A DNA stretch of 64,000 bases from Irineochytrium annulatum (lineage: Eukaryota; Chytridiomycota; Chytridiomycetes; Chytridiales; Chytridiaceae). Below, in pieces: positions 20,131-29,249 of the stretch. Made by a program: the position numbers and the translations under genes. Within the stretch, counting starts at the first letter, position 1, and every line of letters starts with the position of its first letter. Under the pieces are notes generated by a model. It made no database searches. It worked only from the letters and a program-made list of their open reading frames with translations, and was not told the DNA's origin. The stretch spans positions 62,001 through 126,000 of the forward strand of contig JADGJL010000009.1 of NCBI GenBank assembly GCA_027600665.1, in the 5' to 3' direction.

Positions 20131-21561
20131 ATGAGCCTGGAAGCTTTGAATGAGCGTGTGAAAAATGATCTGGATTATTTGTCATTTGGCGGTACGAATT
20201 GGGTGCGTCCAAGAGAACATGCAGAGGGTCATGTCTATGATGTTGTCATTGTAGGCGGGGGTCAGAGTGGATTAGGGGCGGCATTTGGACTTCTTCGAGA
20301 ACGGATCTCCAATATTGTCATCATTGATGAGAATCCATCAGGGCTTGAAGGACCTTGGGAGACTTATGCGCGTATGGTAACTTTGCGTACTCCCAAGCAT
20401 CTGACTTCCATCGATCTGGGTATCCCCTCGTTAACCTTTCGTTCATGGTGGGAAGCACAGGTTGGACGCGAAGGTTGGGAAGAGGTAGACAAGATCCCGC
20501 GTGGAGAATGGATGAATTATTTGCGCTGGTATCGGGAAGTGCTGAATCTGCCTGTGCTTAATGAGGTGAAATTGACACTTGTTGAGCCGATAGAGAACGG
20601 AATACATCGACTTCATGTGAATAAAGCAGGAACTCAGATGGATGTCATACTTGCTCGTAAAGTCGTGTTTGCTACGGGGATACAAGGTGGCGGAGAGTGG
20701 CATGTGCCATCCATGATTGCGGATAGATTACCTCGGGAGCTGTATGCCCATACGTCTGAAGCGATTAATTTTGATCGGTTAAAAGGTAAAAGGGTTGCTG
20801 TGCTTGGTGGCGGCGCTTCTGCTTTTGATAATGCGAGCTATGCTCTTGCCACGGGTGTGGCGGAAGCTCATGTATTTGTAAGGCGGGAACAGCTGCCTAG
20901 TGTTAATCCCATTCGTCAGATGGAGCAATCCGGGATGATCGAGCGATACCATGCTCTTCCGGTTGCCGATAAATATGAAGTGATCTCTCATTTCTTCAAA
21001 TTCAATCAACCACCCACCAACGATACGTTTAATCGCGCGGCAGCCTGGCCTGGATTCGAACTGCATTTGAACTCGCCTTGGCTGAATGTCGAAGCGACGG
21101 AGCAGGGGGCGGTTGTGCATACGGCACAAGGAGCATATACGTTTGATTTTCTAATTATTAGCACAGGTCTGCTAAGTGATCCGGCACTTCGTCCTGAACT
21201 GAGGCTCGTGGAGCCATACATTGCGCGCTGGAAAGACCGTTATGAGGCTCCGTCAGAGCATCGCAATGAATTACTGGATGCACATCCTTACTTGAGTTCG
21301 GGGTTTGCGATGACTAGCAGGAGTGAACAAGGTGAGAAGCAGTTACATGGACTGTTTATATTCAATTACTCTGCACTTGCCAGCTGTGGTTTGTCGGCAT
21401 CGGCCATATCGGGGACCAAGAGTGCCGTGCCGAAACTGGTCTCTGCCATAGCGGATCAATTGTTCCTCGATGATCGGGAGGTTATTTTGCAACAATTCTA
21501 TGCTTATGAAGAACAGGAATTTACGGCTACATGGGTGAAAACGGGTGCACTCTCTGAGTAA
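20131..21561 (+). CDS. FAD/NAD(P)-dependent flavin monooxygenase-like oxidoreductase
   Basis: The 476-residue protein has two dinucleotide-binding motifs: GGGQSG within VVIVGGGQSGLGAAF near residue 40 for FAD, and GGGASAFDNA near residue 230 for NAD(P)H, the arrangement of class B flavoprotein monooxygenases. A FATGIQGGG loop lies between them. The canonical Baeyer-Villiger/FMO fingerprint FxGxxxHxxxW is not seen, so the reaction is uncertain. AAAGGG precedes the ATG. No membrane segment. The gene stands alone between terminators. Confidence 0.85.
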   Translation: MSLEALNERVKNDLDYLSFGGTNWVRPREHAEGHVYDVVIVGGGQSGLGAAFGLLRERISNIVIIDENPSGLEGPWETYARMVTLRTPKHLTSIDLGIPSLTFRSWWEAQVGREGWEEVDKIPRGEWMNYLRWYREVLNLPVLNEVKLTLVEPIENGIHRLHVNKAGTQMDVILARKVVFATGIQGGGEWHVPSMIADRLPRELYAHTSEAINFDRLKGKRVAVLGGGASAFDNASYALATGVAEAHVFVRREQLPSVNPIRQMEQSGMIERYHALPVADKYEVISHFFKFNQPPTNDTFNRAAAWPGFELHLNSPWLNVEATEQGAVVHTAQGAYTFDFLIISTGLLSDPALRPELRLVEPYIARWKDRYEAPSEHRNELLDAHPYLSSGFAMTSRSEQGEKQLHGLFIFNYSALASCGLSASAISGTKSAVPKLVSAIADQLFLDDREVILQQFYAYEEQEFTATWVKTGALSE

Positions 21562-21582
21562 ACGCACCTCCATAAGATAGCG

Positions 21583-21614
21583 AACGTGTGGCATCTGATG
21601 CTGCACGTTTTTTG
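21583..21614 (+). terminator. Terminator after the flavin monooxygenase
   Basis: AACGTG-TG-GCATC-T-GATGC-TG-CACGTTTTTT forms an interrupted stem with a T-run about 22 bases after the stop. Confidence 0.85.
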
Positions 21615-21696
21615 GTTTTTCACATGATGAAGGTTACACTTGCCTTTAAATTGTTGTAAAATGTCGGTTGGAACATGTTAAAGGCAGGGATAATAG

Positions 21697-22188
21697 ATGA
21701 ATGAAATAAAAATGAACTATGAACAGTTTAGAGCCCATTTGAAAAAAGCGTCGCGCAAACGGAATGTACCTTTGATTAAAATAGTTGCATTTCAAGAGAA
21801 ATACATGAAGATTGAAGAAGTGCAATTTTACGATGTAGAACAAAATCATATGAGTGTTCAGGCCTGCAATACGTTGTGGTTGCATCTGGAGAATAAATCT
21901 TTCCGTAATATGGTGTCCCAACATTTGCAGTTCTATAGAGATATGAAGAACCTGGGTCGGCATTCCTTTGAGAATCTGATCAAAGAACTATATGATACGT
22001 CTGTTCCTGTGCTGCTCGATTACAATCCCGCTGATTATTACACCTCGGGACAGCTCGCTGAGATTCTGGTCATGGAAGAGGAGAAGCTGATTGAACAATT
22101 AGAGATGGGACGCTTCAAGGGGGCGTTTATTAATGAGGATGGCAAATGGCTTAAACCCAAACCGGATGCCATGCTTGTAGAGTCTTGA
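21697..22188 (+). CDS. Unknown protein with C-terminal excisionase-like helix-turn-helix
   Basis: No family was recognised for the first 110 residues of this 163-residue protein; they are helical and basic, with KKASRKRNVPLIK near the start. The last 50 residues (YTSGQLAEILVMEEEKLIEQ ... FKGAFINEDGKWLKP) follow the pattern of excisionase/MerR-like DNA-binding domains (HTH_17): a helix-turn-helix, then a wing with a conserved Trp. AGGG eight bases before the ATG is the ribosome site. The gene stands alone. A DNA-binding role is inferred; no attachment site or integrase gene lies nearby. Confidence 0.72.
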   Translation: MNEIKMNYEQFRAHLKKASRKRNVPLIKIVAFQEKYMKIEEVQFYDVEQNHMSVQACNTLWLHLENKSFRNMVSQHLQFYRDMKNLGRHSFENLIKELYDTSVPVLLDYNPADYYTSGQLAEILVMEEEKLIEQLEMGRFKGAFINEDGKWLKPKPDAMLVES

Positions 22189-22213
22189 ACATCATGAGAT
22201 TCCCATGCACAGC

Positions 22214-22262
22214 AAAATCCTGCAAACGCCGCGCATAAAGCGCTGGAGGCTGCAGGATTTTT
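22214..22262. terminator. Bidirectional terminator
   Basis: AAAATCCTGCA and TGCAGGATTTTT pair around a second inner GCGC-ATAAA-GCGC hairpin. T-runs on both strands serve the unknown gene (plus) and the peptidase gene (minus). Confidence 0.85.
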
Positions 22263-22307
22263 GATGGAGATACGAAAAAACATCGTTCGATCATTAGAAT
22301 TAGATAC

Positions 22308-22991
22308 TCAAGTGTCGCGACGTACCGTGAATCCGTCTTTGCAACGATTAGGATTGCCAGGGATGGAGACCATCCTCCGCCCTTGAATCATAATTCCCTT
22401 TTGACAGGTACGAAAAGCAGGAGACTTTCCGTTCAGGCGACATTTGTTGAAGGTTGCAGGGGTAAGCCGCGCCATGGAGGCGATAGAGCTTCCAACAGTG
22501 GGAGCTTCAACAATCCATTCCGCAGAGGATTGCGGACCTGAATAACACTGAATGGTGCGGAAGGTCCAGCCTAACGTTAGATTAGAGAGCGTAATGCACC
22601 AGGTTTTGGGCGTTAATTTGGCGATGACTGCTCGAATGTGATGGCCAGGGGAAACGGGATGTGGAATAATGGTTTCTGCGTTAGGCAGGATCTCCCACCA
22701 GGCATAATAGCTGGCCTTGCCTTGAACACAGTCATGACCTGTTCCGGTCTGAATCAGACTGCTGTTTTTGAAGCCATCAATCCCAATCCATGCGGATGAA
22801 TACAAGTTACCTTTGCTAGGTAGAACACAGGGAACTGTCCATTCTGCTGAGATGCGGCGGTATTGGTGTGGTGTTCCTGTACAAGCATAACCGCTCCAGT
22901 TGGATGAGACCCATCCAAAACGCGAAGAGGAATCTTTCTTTTTCTGATGCAGGGAACAGGGTTTTCGCCGTTTGTGTGGACGATCTGTCAT
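22308..22991 (-). CDS. Peptidase G1 (eqolisin)-like protein
   Basis: The 227-residue protein follows the eqolisin fold pattern: SSNWSGYA, AEWTVP, SAWIGIDGF, then IQTGT (where the catalytic Gln is expected), YYAWWEILP, and SAEWIVEAP (where the catalytic Glu is expected). Eqolisins are acid glutamic endopeptidases; most studied ones are fungal and secreted, but bacterial homologues exist. Unusually there is no signal peptide: the first 25 residues are basic and hydrophilic (HKRRKP, QKKK). AGGTGG precedes the ATG. It is a single minus-strand gene. Activity and location cannot be judged from sequence. Confidence 0.8.
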   Translation of the reverse strand: MTDRPHKRRKPCSLHQKKKDSSSRFGWVSSNWSGYACTGTPHQYRRISAEWTVPCVLPSKGNLYSSAWIGIDGFKNSSLIQTGTGHDCVQGKASYYAWWEILPNAETIIPHPVSPGHHIRAVIAKLTPKTWCITLSNLTLGWTFRTIQCYSGPQSSAEWIVEAPTVGSSIASMARLTPATFNKCRLNGKSPAFRTCQKGIMIQGRRMVSIPGNPNRCKDGFTVRRDT

Positions 22992-23130
22992 CAGGTCACC
23001 ACCTTCTATAAAATCGGGACTAGATTATCAGATGCGTGTTTGAGGATTGGGGAAATGGACAACTGGACAAGAAAATGAGTCGAACGATGCAACTTTTTGA
23101 AGGTTTTTAAATTATTTTGAATGAAAATGG

Positions 23131-23158
23131 TTGTTTTTTGAGGAGATTATGATACTAT
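23131..23158 (+). promoter_or_regulatory. Promoter of the fructose operon
   Basis: TTGTTT (23131-23136), 16 bp and TACTAT (23153-23158) lie 22 bases before the fruR start. No FruR operator could be named with confidence. Confidence 0.5.
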
Positions 23159-23180
23159 AGAAGCAGTTGGAGGAATGAAG

Positions 23181-23927
23181 ATGCTGACTGAAGAACGATA
23201 TGCTGCAATTATAGAGCGCTTACATGCACAGGGGATTGTGAAATTGCAGGAGCTTGTTGATGTGTTAGGTGCTTCTGAATCAACGATTAGGCGTGACTTG
23301 ATTGATCTGGAGAGTCGTCAGATGCTCAAACGCATTCATGGCGGTGCCGCACTGGTGAACGAAAAAACGCTGGAACCGGGCATGGAAGAAAAAACGTTCA
23401 AAAACATTCAACAAAAAACAACGATTGCTCGCTTGGCTGCAATGGAGATCGCAAATGGCGAATGCATATATCTGGATGCAGGAACGACAACATTAGCCAT
23501 GATTCCCTTCATTGAAGCGAAGGACGTAACGGTGGTTACCAACGGACTTTCACATGTTGAAGCTTTGGTAAGCAAGCGTATTCGCAGTTACTTGCTTGGA
23601 GGTATGATGAAAATTCATACGAAAGCGGTCATTGGCAGTATCGCATTACAGAACATGGATAACTTCCGTTTTGATAAATGTTTTCTTGGAAGCAACGGCG
23701 TTGACCCTGAAATGGGGTATACAACACCCGATCCGGAGGAAGCCTTGATTAAAAGGCGTGCACATCAATTGTCGGGAAAATCTTATGTGCTGGCTGATTC
23801 CAGCAAAATAGGGGAAATTACTTTTGCCAAATTGTTTGATTTGGAGGAGGCTGATTTGATTACCGAGCAGATGCCAGAACACTGGCGGTCTGGAATCGCC
23901 CAGAAAACTAAAATAATTGAGGGATAA
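23181..23927 (+). CDS. fruR: DeoR-family repressor of fructose utilisation
   Basis: This is a typical DeoR regulator of 248 residues: N-terminal helix-turn-helix (KLQELVDVLGASESTIRRDL), the following HGGA linker, and a DeoRC sugar-phosphate-binding domain with YLDAGTTT and VTNG. FruR proteins sense fructose 1-phosphate. Start: the ATG at 23175 is only one base from GGAGG, whereas the ATG at 23181 has a 7-base spacer and gives the family-like start MLTEERYAAI. It is the first gene of fruR-fruK-fruA; fruK begins two bases after its stop, so repression of the operon and itself is expected. Confidence 0.92.
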   Translation: MLTEERYAAIIERLHAQGIVKLQELVDVLGASESTIRRDLIDLESRQMLKRIHGGAALVNEKTLEPGMEEKTFKNIQQKTTIARLAAMEIANGECIYLDAGTTTLAMIPFIEAKDVTVVTNGLSHVEALVSKRIRSYLLGGMMKIHTKAVIGSIALQNMDNFRFDKCFLGSNGVDPEMGYTTPDPEEALIKRRAHQLSGKSYVLADSSKIGEITFAKLFDLEEADLITEQMPEHWRSGIAQKTKIIEG

Positions 23928-23929
23928 CG

Positions 23930-24841
23930 ATGATATATACAATAACACTTAACCCGTCCATTGATTACATCGTGGAAGTTGATGAGCTGAAGCTTGGTGG
24001 ATTGAATCGAATGAATCGGGATTTGAAGCTGCCTGGAGGCAAAGGCATTAATGTCTCTCGCATACTGAATCAACTTGGAGCAGATAACACGGCCATTGGT
24101 TTCCTTGGTGGATTCACAGGGCGTTTCATTAATGACAAGTTGCAAGAAGATCACATCCGGACAGACTTTGTCACAATTGCAGACGATACGCGTATTAACA
24201 TCAAGTTGAAGCACGGAGAAGAGACAGAGATTAATGGTCTTGGACCTGCAATAAGCGGAGAAGAAGCAGAGCAACTGCTTCACAAATTGTCTTCCTTGGA
24301 AAAAGGAGATATTGTCATTCTCTCCGGAAGCGTACCACCTGCTCTTGGAACGGATTTTTATGATCGTCTCATTAAAGTCTGCAAGCAAACGGGTGCGGAA
24401 TTCGTGATTGATACAACTGGCCCTGCGTTAATGGAAGCTCTTGAACATGCACCATTGCTGGTGAAGCCGAATCATCATGAACTAGCCGAACTGTTCGGTG
24501 TAACCATTGAGACTCGCGAGGAACTGGTTTTATACGGGCGTAAGTTGCTTGAAGCCGGAGCCAAACATGTATTGATCTCCATGGCAGGCGAGGGTGCACT
24601 ATTCATTACCAAAGCAGAAGTCCATCATGCGAGTGTGCCAAAAGGTACTGTGAAAAACTCGGTGGGTGCTGGTGACTCCATGATTGGTGGATTTGTAGGT
24701 ACCTATGTACAGAGCGGCGATCTGCTGGAAGCTTTCCGCACAGGGGTTGCATCTGGAAGCGCGACTGCTTTCTCGGATGATCTAGCAACACGTGAATTGA
24801 TTGATGAATTACGCAATCAAGTAACTATTACGACGATCTAG
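23930..24841 (+). CDS. fruK: 1-phosphofructokinase
   Basis: The 303-residue protein is a PfkB-family sugar kinase: MIYTITLNPSIDYI at the start, LPGGKGINVSRIL for substrate binding, LSGSVPP, and the anion-hole and catalytic base motif GAGDS near residue 245. It phosphorylates fructose 1-phosphate, delivered by the PTS, to fructose 1,6-bisphosphate. GAGGG before the ATG overlaps the fruR end, so translation is coupled. It matches the usual length for LacC/FruK kinases. Confidence 0.95.
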   Translation: MIYTITLNPSIDYIVEVDELKLGGLNRMNRDLKLPGGKGINVSRILNQLGADNTAIGFLGGFTGRFINDKLQEDHIRTDFVTIADDTRINIKLKHGEETEINGLGPAISGEEAEQLLHKLSSLEKGDIVILSGSVPPALGTDFYDRLIKVCKQTGAEFVIDTTGPALMEALEHAPLLVKPNHHELAELFGVTIETREELVLYGRKLLEAGAKHVLISMAGEGALFITKAEVHHASVPKGTVKNSVGAGDSMIGGFVGTYVQSGDLLEAFRTGVASGSATAFSDDLATRELIDELRNQVTITTI

Positions 24842-24888
24842 TCTAACGGAAATATAAAAGTTTCTTATTTGTAATTGTAATGTATTGA

Positions 24889-24907
24889 GGCCTGCCCATC
24901 GCAGGCC
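24889..24907 (+). other. Strong intercistronic hairpin between fruK and fruA
   Basis: GGCCTGC-CCATC-GCAGGCC is a 7-bp G/C-only stem without a T-run in the 92-base fruK-fruA gap. It may stabilise or mark the 5' end of a processed fruA transcript. Confidence 0.45.
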
Positions 24908-24933
24908 GATAGAACCTAAGGGAGTGTACCAAG

Positions 24934-26901
24934 ATGAGAATAACAGACTTGATGATCCAGGAAACGATGATCATGGACCTGCAAGCCACAACGAAAGATG
25001 AGGCTATTGATGAACTGATTGCAAGCCTGAACCGAAGCGGACGTATTAATGATCCGGTCCTGTTCAAGGAAATGATCTATAAAAGAGAAGCTGAATCCAG
25101 CACGGGGATCGGTGGCGGAATTGCGATGCCACACGCCAAAACAACAGCAGTGAATGAACCGACGGTTGTATTTGCCAAGAGTAGACAAGGCCTTGATTTT
25201 GAAGCGTTGGATGATCAGCCAGCTCATGTGTTCTTCATGATTGCCGCTCCAGAAGGCGCAGGGAATACCCATCTGCGTACGCTTGCAGCTCTTTCCAGGT
25301 TGTTGATTGATAGCGATTTCATCTCACAGTTGATGAGTACAGATACACCTGCCGAAGTCAGTGCATTGTTTGATGCCAAACAGGCGGAAGCAGCAGAAAA
25401 AGAAGCGGCCAAAGAGAAAGCAAAAGCTGAAAAAGCAGCAAATGCCGCATCCGGCACTACTAGTGGTCAGCCACAGAATACCTCTGGTGTGATCGTGGGT
25501 AACGCAAACTCGGAAGATTTTGTTGTTGCGGTTACAGCCTGTCCGACAGGTATAGCGCATACGTTCATGGCTGAAGATGCACTTAAAAAGAAAGCTCAGG
25601 AAATGGGCATCAACATTCGCGTAGAAACAAACGGCTCCGAAGGAGCACAGAATGTGCTGACGGCTGATGAGATTGCCCGTGCCAAAGGGGTTATCGTTGC
25701 CGCAGACAAAAATGTAGAGATGGCACGTTTCGATGGTAAACCGGTCTTACAAAGACCGGTGAGCGATGGAATTCGCAAATCCGAAGAGTTGATCCGCAAA
25801 GCTGTTAACGGTGATGCACCGATCTATCACAGTCAAGGCGGAGGTACCAAGGAAGAGGGAGCAAGCACTGGCAAGATTAGCGTAGGTAGCAAAATCTATA
25901 AAGATCTGATGAATGGTATCTCTCATATGCTGCCGTTTGTTGTAGGTGGCGGTATCCTTCTCGCAATCTCCTTCTTGTTCGAGCAGATTGCTAGTCCTGA
26001 TAATCCAATTGTGCAACTGCTTCAAACGATCGGTGGCGGAACAGGTGCATTCCACTTCCTAATTCCGGTCCTTGCCGGATTTATCGCGATGAGTATTGGT
26101 GATCGTCCAGCCCTGGTGCCTGGTATGGTCGGTGGATTGATGGCGGTTAACTCGAACGCAGGTTTCCTTGGTGGTCTGGCTGCCGGTTTCCTGGCGGGTT
26201 ATGTAGTCATTGGTCTTCGTAAGGCATTGAAAGGTTTGCCAAAAGCAATTGATGGCTTGAAACCAATCTTGCTGTATCCGGTATTCGGTTTGCTGATCGT
26301 AGGTGCAATCAGCTTCTACGTCTTCGATCCAATCTTTGGTTCCCTGAACACATGGCTTGTAGATGCACTAGGTAATCTGGGAACAGGAAATAAAGTATTG
26401 CTTGGGCTGTTGCTTGGTGGCATGATGGCGATCGATATGGGCGGACCGTTCAACAAAGCGGCATATACGTTCGCGATTGGGGTATTCACATCCAGTGGTA
26501 ACACAGACGGTGCATGGATGGCAGCGGTTATGGCAGGTGGTATGGCGCCTCCTCTGGCAATTGCCCTGGCAACGACGTTCTTCAAATCCAAATTTACGGA
26601 GCAAGAACGCAAATCGGGCTTGACCAACTATGTTCTTGGATTGTCTTTCATTACGGAAGGTGCAATTCCATTTGCAGCAGCTGATCCACTTCGTGTATTG
26701 ACATCATGCATCATTGGTTCTGCTGTTGCGGGCGGACTGACACAATTGTGGAGTATTAATGTACCCGCTCCGCACGGCGGCATCTTTGTTGCTGCACTGG
26801 CGAACCACGCAATATTGTTCCTGCTTGCCGTTGCCATTGGTGCAGTGATCTCCGGTCTGATTCTGGGCTTGTGGAAGAAATCACCAACGCTTGTGAAGTA
26901 A
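24934..26901 (+). CDS. fruA: PTS fructose transporter, fused EIIABC
   Basis: The 655-residue protein has the fusion order EIIA-EIIB-EIIC. EIIA (1-150) has its phospho-His in AMPHAKT near residue 67. An Ala/Lys/Glu-rich linker (about 150-180) follows. EIIB (about 190-290) has its phospho-Cys in TACPTGIAHT near residue 203. EIIC (about 320-650) has about nine hydrophobic segments and GGPFNKAAY. It imports and phosphorylates fructose to fructose 1-phosphate using HPr. AAGGGAG lies before the ATG. It is the last gene of the operon. Confidence 0.95.
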   Translation: MRITDLMIQETMIMDLQATTKDEAIDELIASLNRSGRINDPVLFKEMIYKREAESSTGIGGGIAMPHAKTTAVNEPTVVFAKSRQGLDFEALDDQPAHVFFMIAAPEGAGNTHLRTLAALSRLLIDSDFISQLMSTDTPAEVSALFDAKQAEAAEKEAAKEKAKAEKAANAASGTTSGQPQNTSGVIVGNANSEDFVVAVTACPTGIAHTFMAEDALKKKAQEMGINIRVETNGSEGAQNVLTADEIARAKGVIVAADKNVEMARFDGKPVLQRPVSDGIRKSEELIRKAVNGDAPIYHSQGGGTKEEGASTGKISVGSKIYKDLMNGISHMLPFVVGGGILLAISFLFEQIASPDNPIVQLLQTIGGGTGAFHFLIPVLAGFIAMSIGDRPALVPGMVGGLMAVNSNAGFLGGLAAGFLAGYVVIGLRKALKGLPKAIDGLKPILLYPVFGLLIVGAISFYVFDPIFGSLNTWLVDALGNLGTGNKVLLGLLLGGMMAIDMGGPFNKAAYTFAIGVFTSSGNTDGAWMAAVMAGGMAPPLAIALATTFFKSKFTEQERKSGLTNYVLGLSFITEGAIPFAAADPLRVLTSCIIGSAVAGGLTQLWSINVPAPHGGIFVAALANHAILFLLAVAIGAVISGLILGLWKKSPTLVK

Positions 26902-26912
26902 GGAATATTAGA

Positions 26913-26953
26913 AACATCTCCTTGGTGGATTTCACCTGGGGGATGTTTTTTTT
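26913..26953 (+). terminator. Terminator of the fru operon
   Basis: AACATC-CC and GGGGATGTT pair around an inner GGTG-GATTT-CACC stem and are followed by eight T. Confidence 0.88.
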
Positions 26954-26983
26954 GTTTCAACTTTTTCATCAGACAACGGAAAG

Positions 26984-27074
26984 TTGCCTCTGAATTTGTG
27001 TTTGTGTAAAATGCTTATTTAGCATTCATATGAATATATGGTAAAATAAAAATATATAATGAAACAGTGTTTCA
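26984..27074 (+). promoter_or_regulatory. Promoter and palindromes before the methyltransferase gene
   Basis: TTGCCT (26984-26989), 17 bp and TAAAAT (27007-27012) form a promoter. Downstream lie ATTCATATGAAT (27024-27035) and a perfect 7-1-7 dyad TGAAACA-G-TGTTTCA (27060-27074). The second directly follows another TATAAT (27055-27060), so it is well placed as an operator. Confidence 0.5.
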
Positions 27075-27104
27075 ACTAATGAAACTTATGCAGGAGGAAT
27101 TTGA

Positions 27105-27893
27105 ATGTCTGATGTAATCAAGAGTCAGGTGCAGAAGCAGTTTGCGAAAAATGCAGGAAAATACGTGACGAGTGCGGGACATGCCAAAGGTGAAGATCTC
27201 GAGTTGCTCGTGTCTTCATCTCAAGCTACTCCAGATATGAACGTGTTGGATATCGCCACTGGAGGAGGACATGTCGCCAATGCTTTGGCTCCTCTTGTTC
27301 AGCGGGTGACTGCCCTGGATTTAACGAAGGAGATGCTGCAGGCAGCTGAACAGTTTATCCTGGGGAATGGACACGATAATGTAGATTTTGTAGCCGGGGA
27401 TGCGGAGAAGCTACCATTCGATGATGATGTCTTTGACCTTGTGACCTGCCGAATCGCGGCTCACCATTTCCCGGACGTTTCTTCGTTTGTTCACGAGGCG
27501 TTGCGAGTCATGAAGCCTGGTGGAAGGTTGTTATTGATTGACAACGTGGCACCTGAACGTGATGAGAATGACCAGTTTTACAATGAAGTAGAGAAGTGCC
27601 GAGATGCAAGCCATGTTCGAGCATGGCGCAAGACGGAATGGATTCATATGCTGGAGGATGCGGGCTTCCGAATGGAAGCGATGGTTTCTTTCCAGAAGCG
27701 CTTTAAATTTGAAGAGTGGTGTAATCGTGCAGCACTGCCGGAACAGGAGAGGGGTGTACTTGAAGCAAGCATGTTAAGCGCACCGTCCATCATCAGGAAA
27801 TTTTTTGATTTTGAAGTGACAACGAACGGGAAGCTCGACAGCTTCCAAGGAGAAAGTGTATATATTCAAGCGACTAAGCCGACTCATGTCTGA
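27105..27893 (+). CDS. Class I SAM-dependent methyltransferase (UbiE/Methyltransf_11 type)
   Basis: In this 262-residue protein, motif I is VLDIATGGGHVA near residue 47, the acidic motif II follows in ALDLTKEML, then AGDAEKLPF, and motif post-I/III LRVMKPGGRLLLID. These give a Rossmann-like SAM fold with a Methyltransf_11 core. The C-terminal 70 residues are specific and give no substrate clue. GGAGGA precedes the ATG. The gene stands alone behind its promoter and ends at a bidirectional terminator. Confidence 0.88.
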   Translation: MSDVIKSQVQKQFAKNAGKYVTSAGHAKGEDLELLVSSSQATPDMNVLDIATGGGHVANALAPLVQRVTALDLTKEMLQAAEQFILGNGHDNVDFVAGDAEKLPFDDDVFDLVTCRIAAHHFPDVSSFVHEALRVMKPGGRLLLIDNVAPERDENDQFYNEVEKCRDASHVRAWRKTEWIHMLEDAGFRMEAMVSFQKRFKFEEWCNRAALPEQERGVLEASMLSAPSIIRKFFDFEVTTNGKLDSFQGESVYIQATKPTHV

Positions 27894-27957
27894 TTCGATA
27901 GAGCAGACCATTAAGTTAGTAGGTTATGAACGACTAAAAGGGCGGATATTAATCAAC

Positions 27958-28003
27958 AAAAACAAGCAGAGTACCTTGAACAGGTAGATCTGCTTGTTTT
28001 TTT
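27958..28003. terminator. Bidirectional terminator between methyltransferase and alcohol dehydrogenase
   Basis: AAACAAGCAGA-TACC and GGTA-TCTGCTTGTTTTTTT form an interrupted stem with T-runs on both strands, between convergent genes. Confidence 0.88.
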
Positions 28004-28032
28004 GGCATATTTATAATCATCAAAGCGACAGT

Positions 28033-29172
28033 TCAGGGTTTTAGTATAACCTTGGTACATTCGTCTTCATGATCGTTGAAAATACGATACGCATCACTTG
28101 CATTCTCCAGTGGAATTCGATGGGAGATGATCTCGGTTGGATCAAATTCACCAGCTGTGATTTTACGGAATAACTCAGGCATGTAATGTATAACAGGAGC
28201 TTGTCCCATTTTGAGATTGATATTACGTTCAAACAGATTGCCTAATGGAAACATGTTGTAGGAAGAACCATATACACCTGTAAGTTGAAGTGTACCGAAT
28301 TTGCGAATGGCCTTCATGCCAATCTCGATGGCACTCAGGGAACCGCCATGCAATTTCAGCTTCTGTCCAATTTCCTCCAGCGTGCTTTTTTTGCCATCCA
28401 TACCTACACAGTCGATGACAACGTCGGTTCCACCTTGTGTAATCTCGCGAATGTGTTCACCCATATCATCGTAATCTTCAAAATTAAAAATCTCTGCATC
28501 GTTCAAACGTTTGGCTTTCTCCAGTCGATAGGGCAGGCGATCTACAGCAATAACGCGTTTGGCACCTTTCATCCAGGCGAACTTTTGCGTCATCAGTCCA
28601 ATGGGGCCACTACCGAGTACGGTAACTGTATCTCCCGGTTTAACTCCCGCATTCTCGACGCTCCAGTAAGCGGTTGGAAGAACATCGGACAGGAACAATA
28701 AAGCCTCATCTTCCAATTCACAGGATTCCGGGATCACAAACGGTGTGAAGTTCCCATAGGGAACACGCAATAACTCTGCCTGACCTCCAGGGTGGTTGCC
28801 GTAGCGCTCAGTAAATCCAAAATAACCGCCTGTATGAATATCCGGATTGCCATTGGAATTATCGCACTGACTCTCCATGTCATGATTGCAATAGAAACAT
28901 TCGCCACAAGCGATATTAAAAGGCAGGACCACACGGTCCCCCTTCTTCACACGTGTTACTTCCGGACCGACTTCTTCTACAATGCCCATCGGTTCATGAC
29001 CGATAACATAATCTTTGGCAGCGGGCAGGGCTCCCTGATAAATGTGCAGATCGGATCCACATATGGCTGTGGAAGTAATACGAACGATAATGTCATCCTT
29101 CTGTTGCAGTGTGGGATCTTCAACCTCTTTGACTTGAATGTCCTTCATTCCCTGAAACGTAACGGCTCTCAT
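28033..29172 (-). CDS. Zinc-dependent alcohol dehydrogenase (formaldehyde-dehydrogenase-like)
   Basis: The 379-residue medium-chain dehydrogenase has catalytic-zinc motifs ICGSDLH and GHEPMG, four structural-zinc Cys in CGECFYCNHDMESQC, and a Rossmann motif GSGPIG. Length and pattern fit the glutathione-independent formaldehyde dehydrogenase/threonine-dehydrogenase-like branch. Two ATG are possible: AAGGAGG is three bases from the one at 29178 and nine from 29172, so I choose the second (MRAVTFQG). The bicupin gene lies 77 bases upstream on the same strand. Confidence 0.9.
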   Translation of the reverse strand: MRAVTFQGMKDIQVKEVEDPTLQQKDDIIVRITSTAICGSDLHIYQGALPAAKDYVIGHEPMGIVEEVGPEVTRVKKGDRVVLPFNIACGECFYCNHDMESQCDNSNGNPDIHTGGYFGFTERYGNHPGGQAELLRVPYGNFTPFVIPESCELEDEALLFLSDVLPTAYWSVENAGVKPGDTVTVLGSGPIGLMTQKFAWMKGAKRVIAVDRLPYRLEKAKRLNDAEIFNFEDYDDMGEHIREITQGGTDVVIDCVGMDGKKSTLEEIGQKLKLHGGSLSAIEIGMKAIRKFGTLQLTGVYGSSYNMFPLGNLFERNINLKMGQAPVIHYMPELFRKITAGEFDPTEIISHRIPLENASDAYRIFNDHEDECTKVILKP

Positions 29173-29249
29173 CTTCATATTCCTCCTTGTATAGTGGGAT
29201 TCTCTGACAATTACCCCTTTTCAGCTCAAATGATAGAGAAGATACTAAA

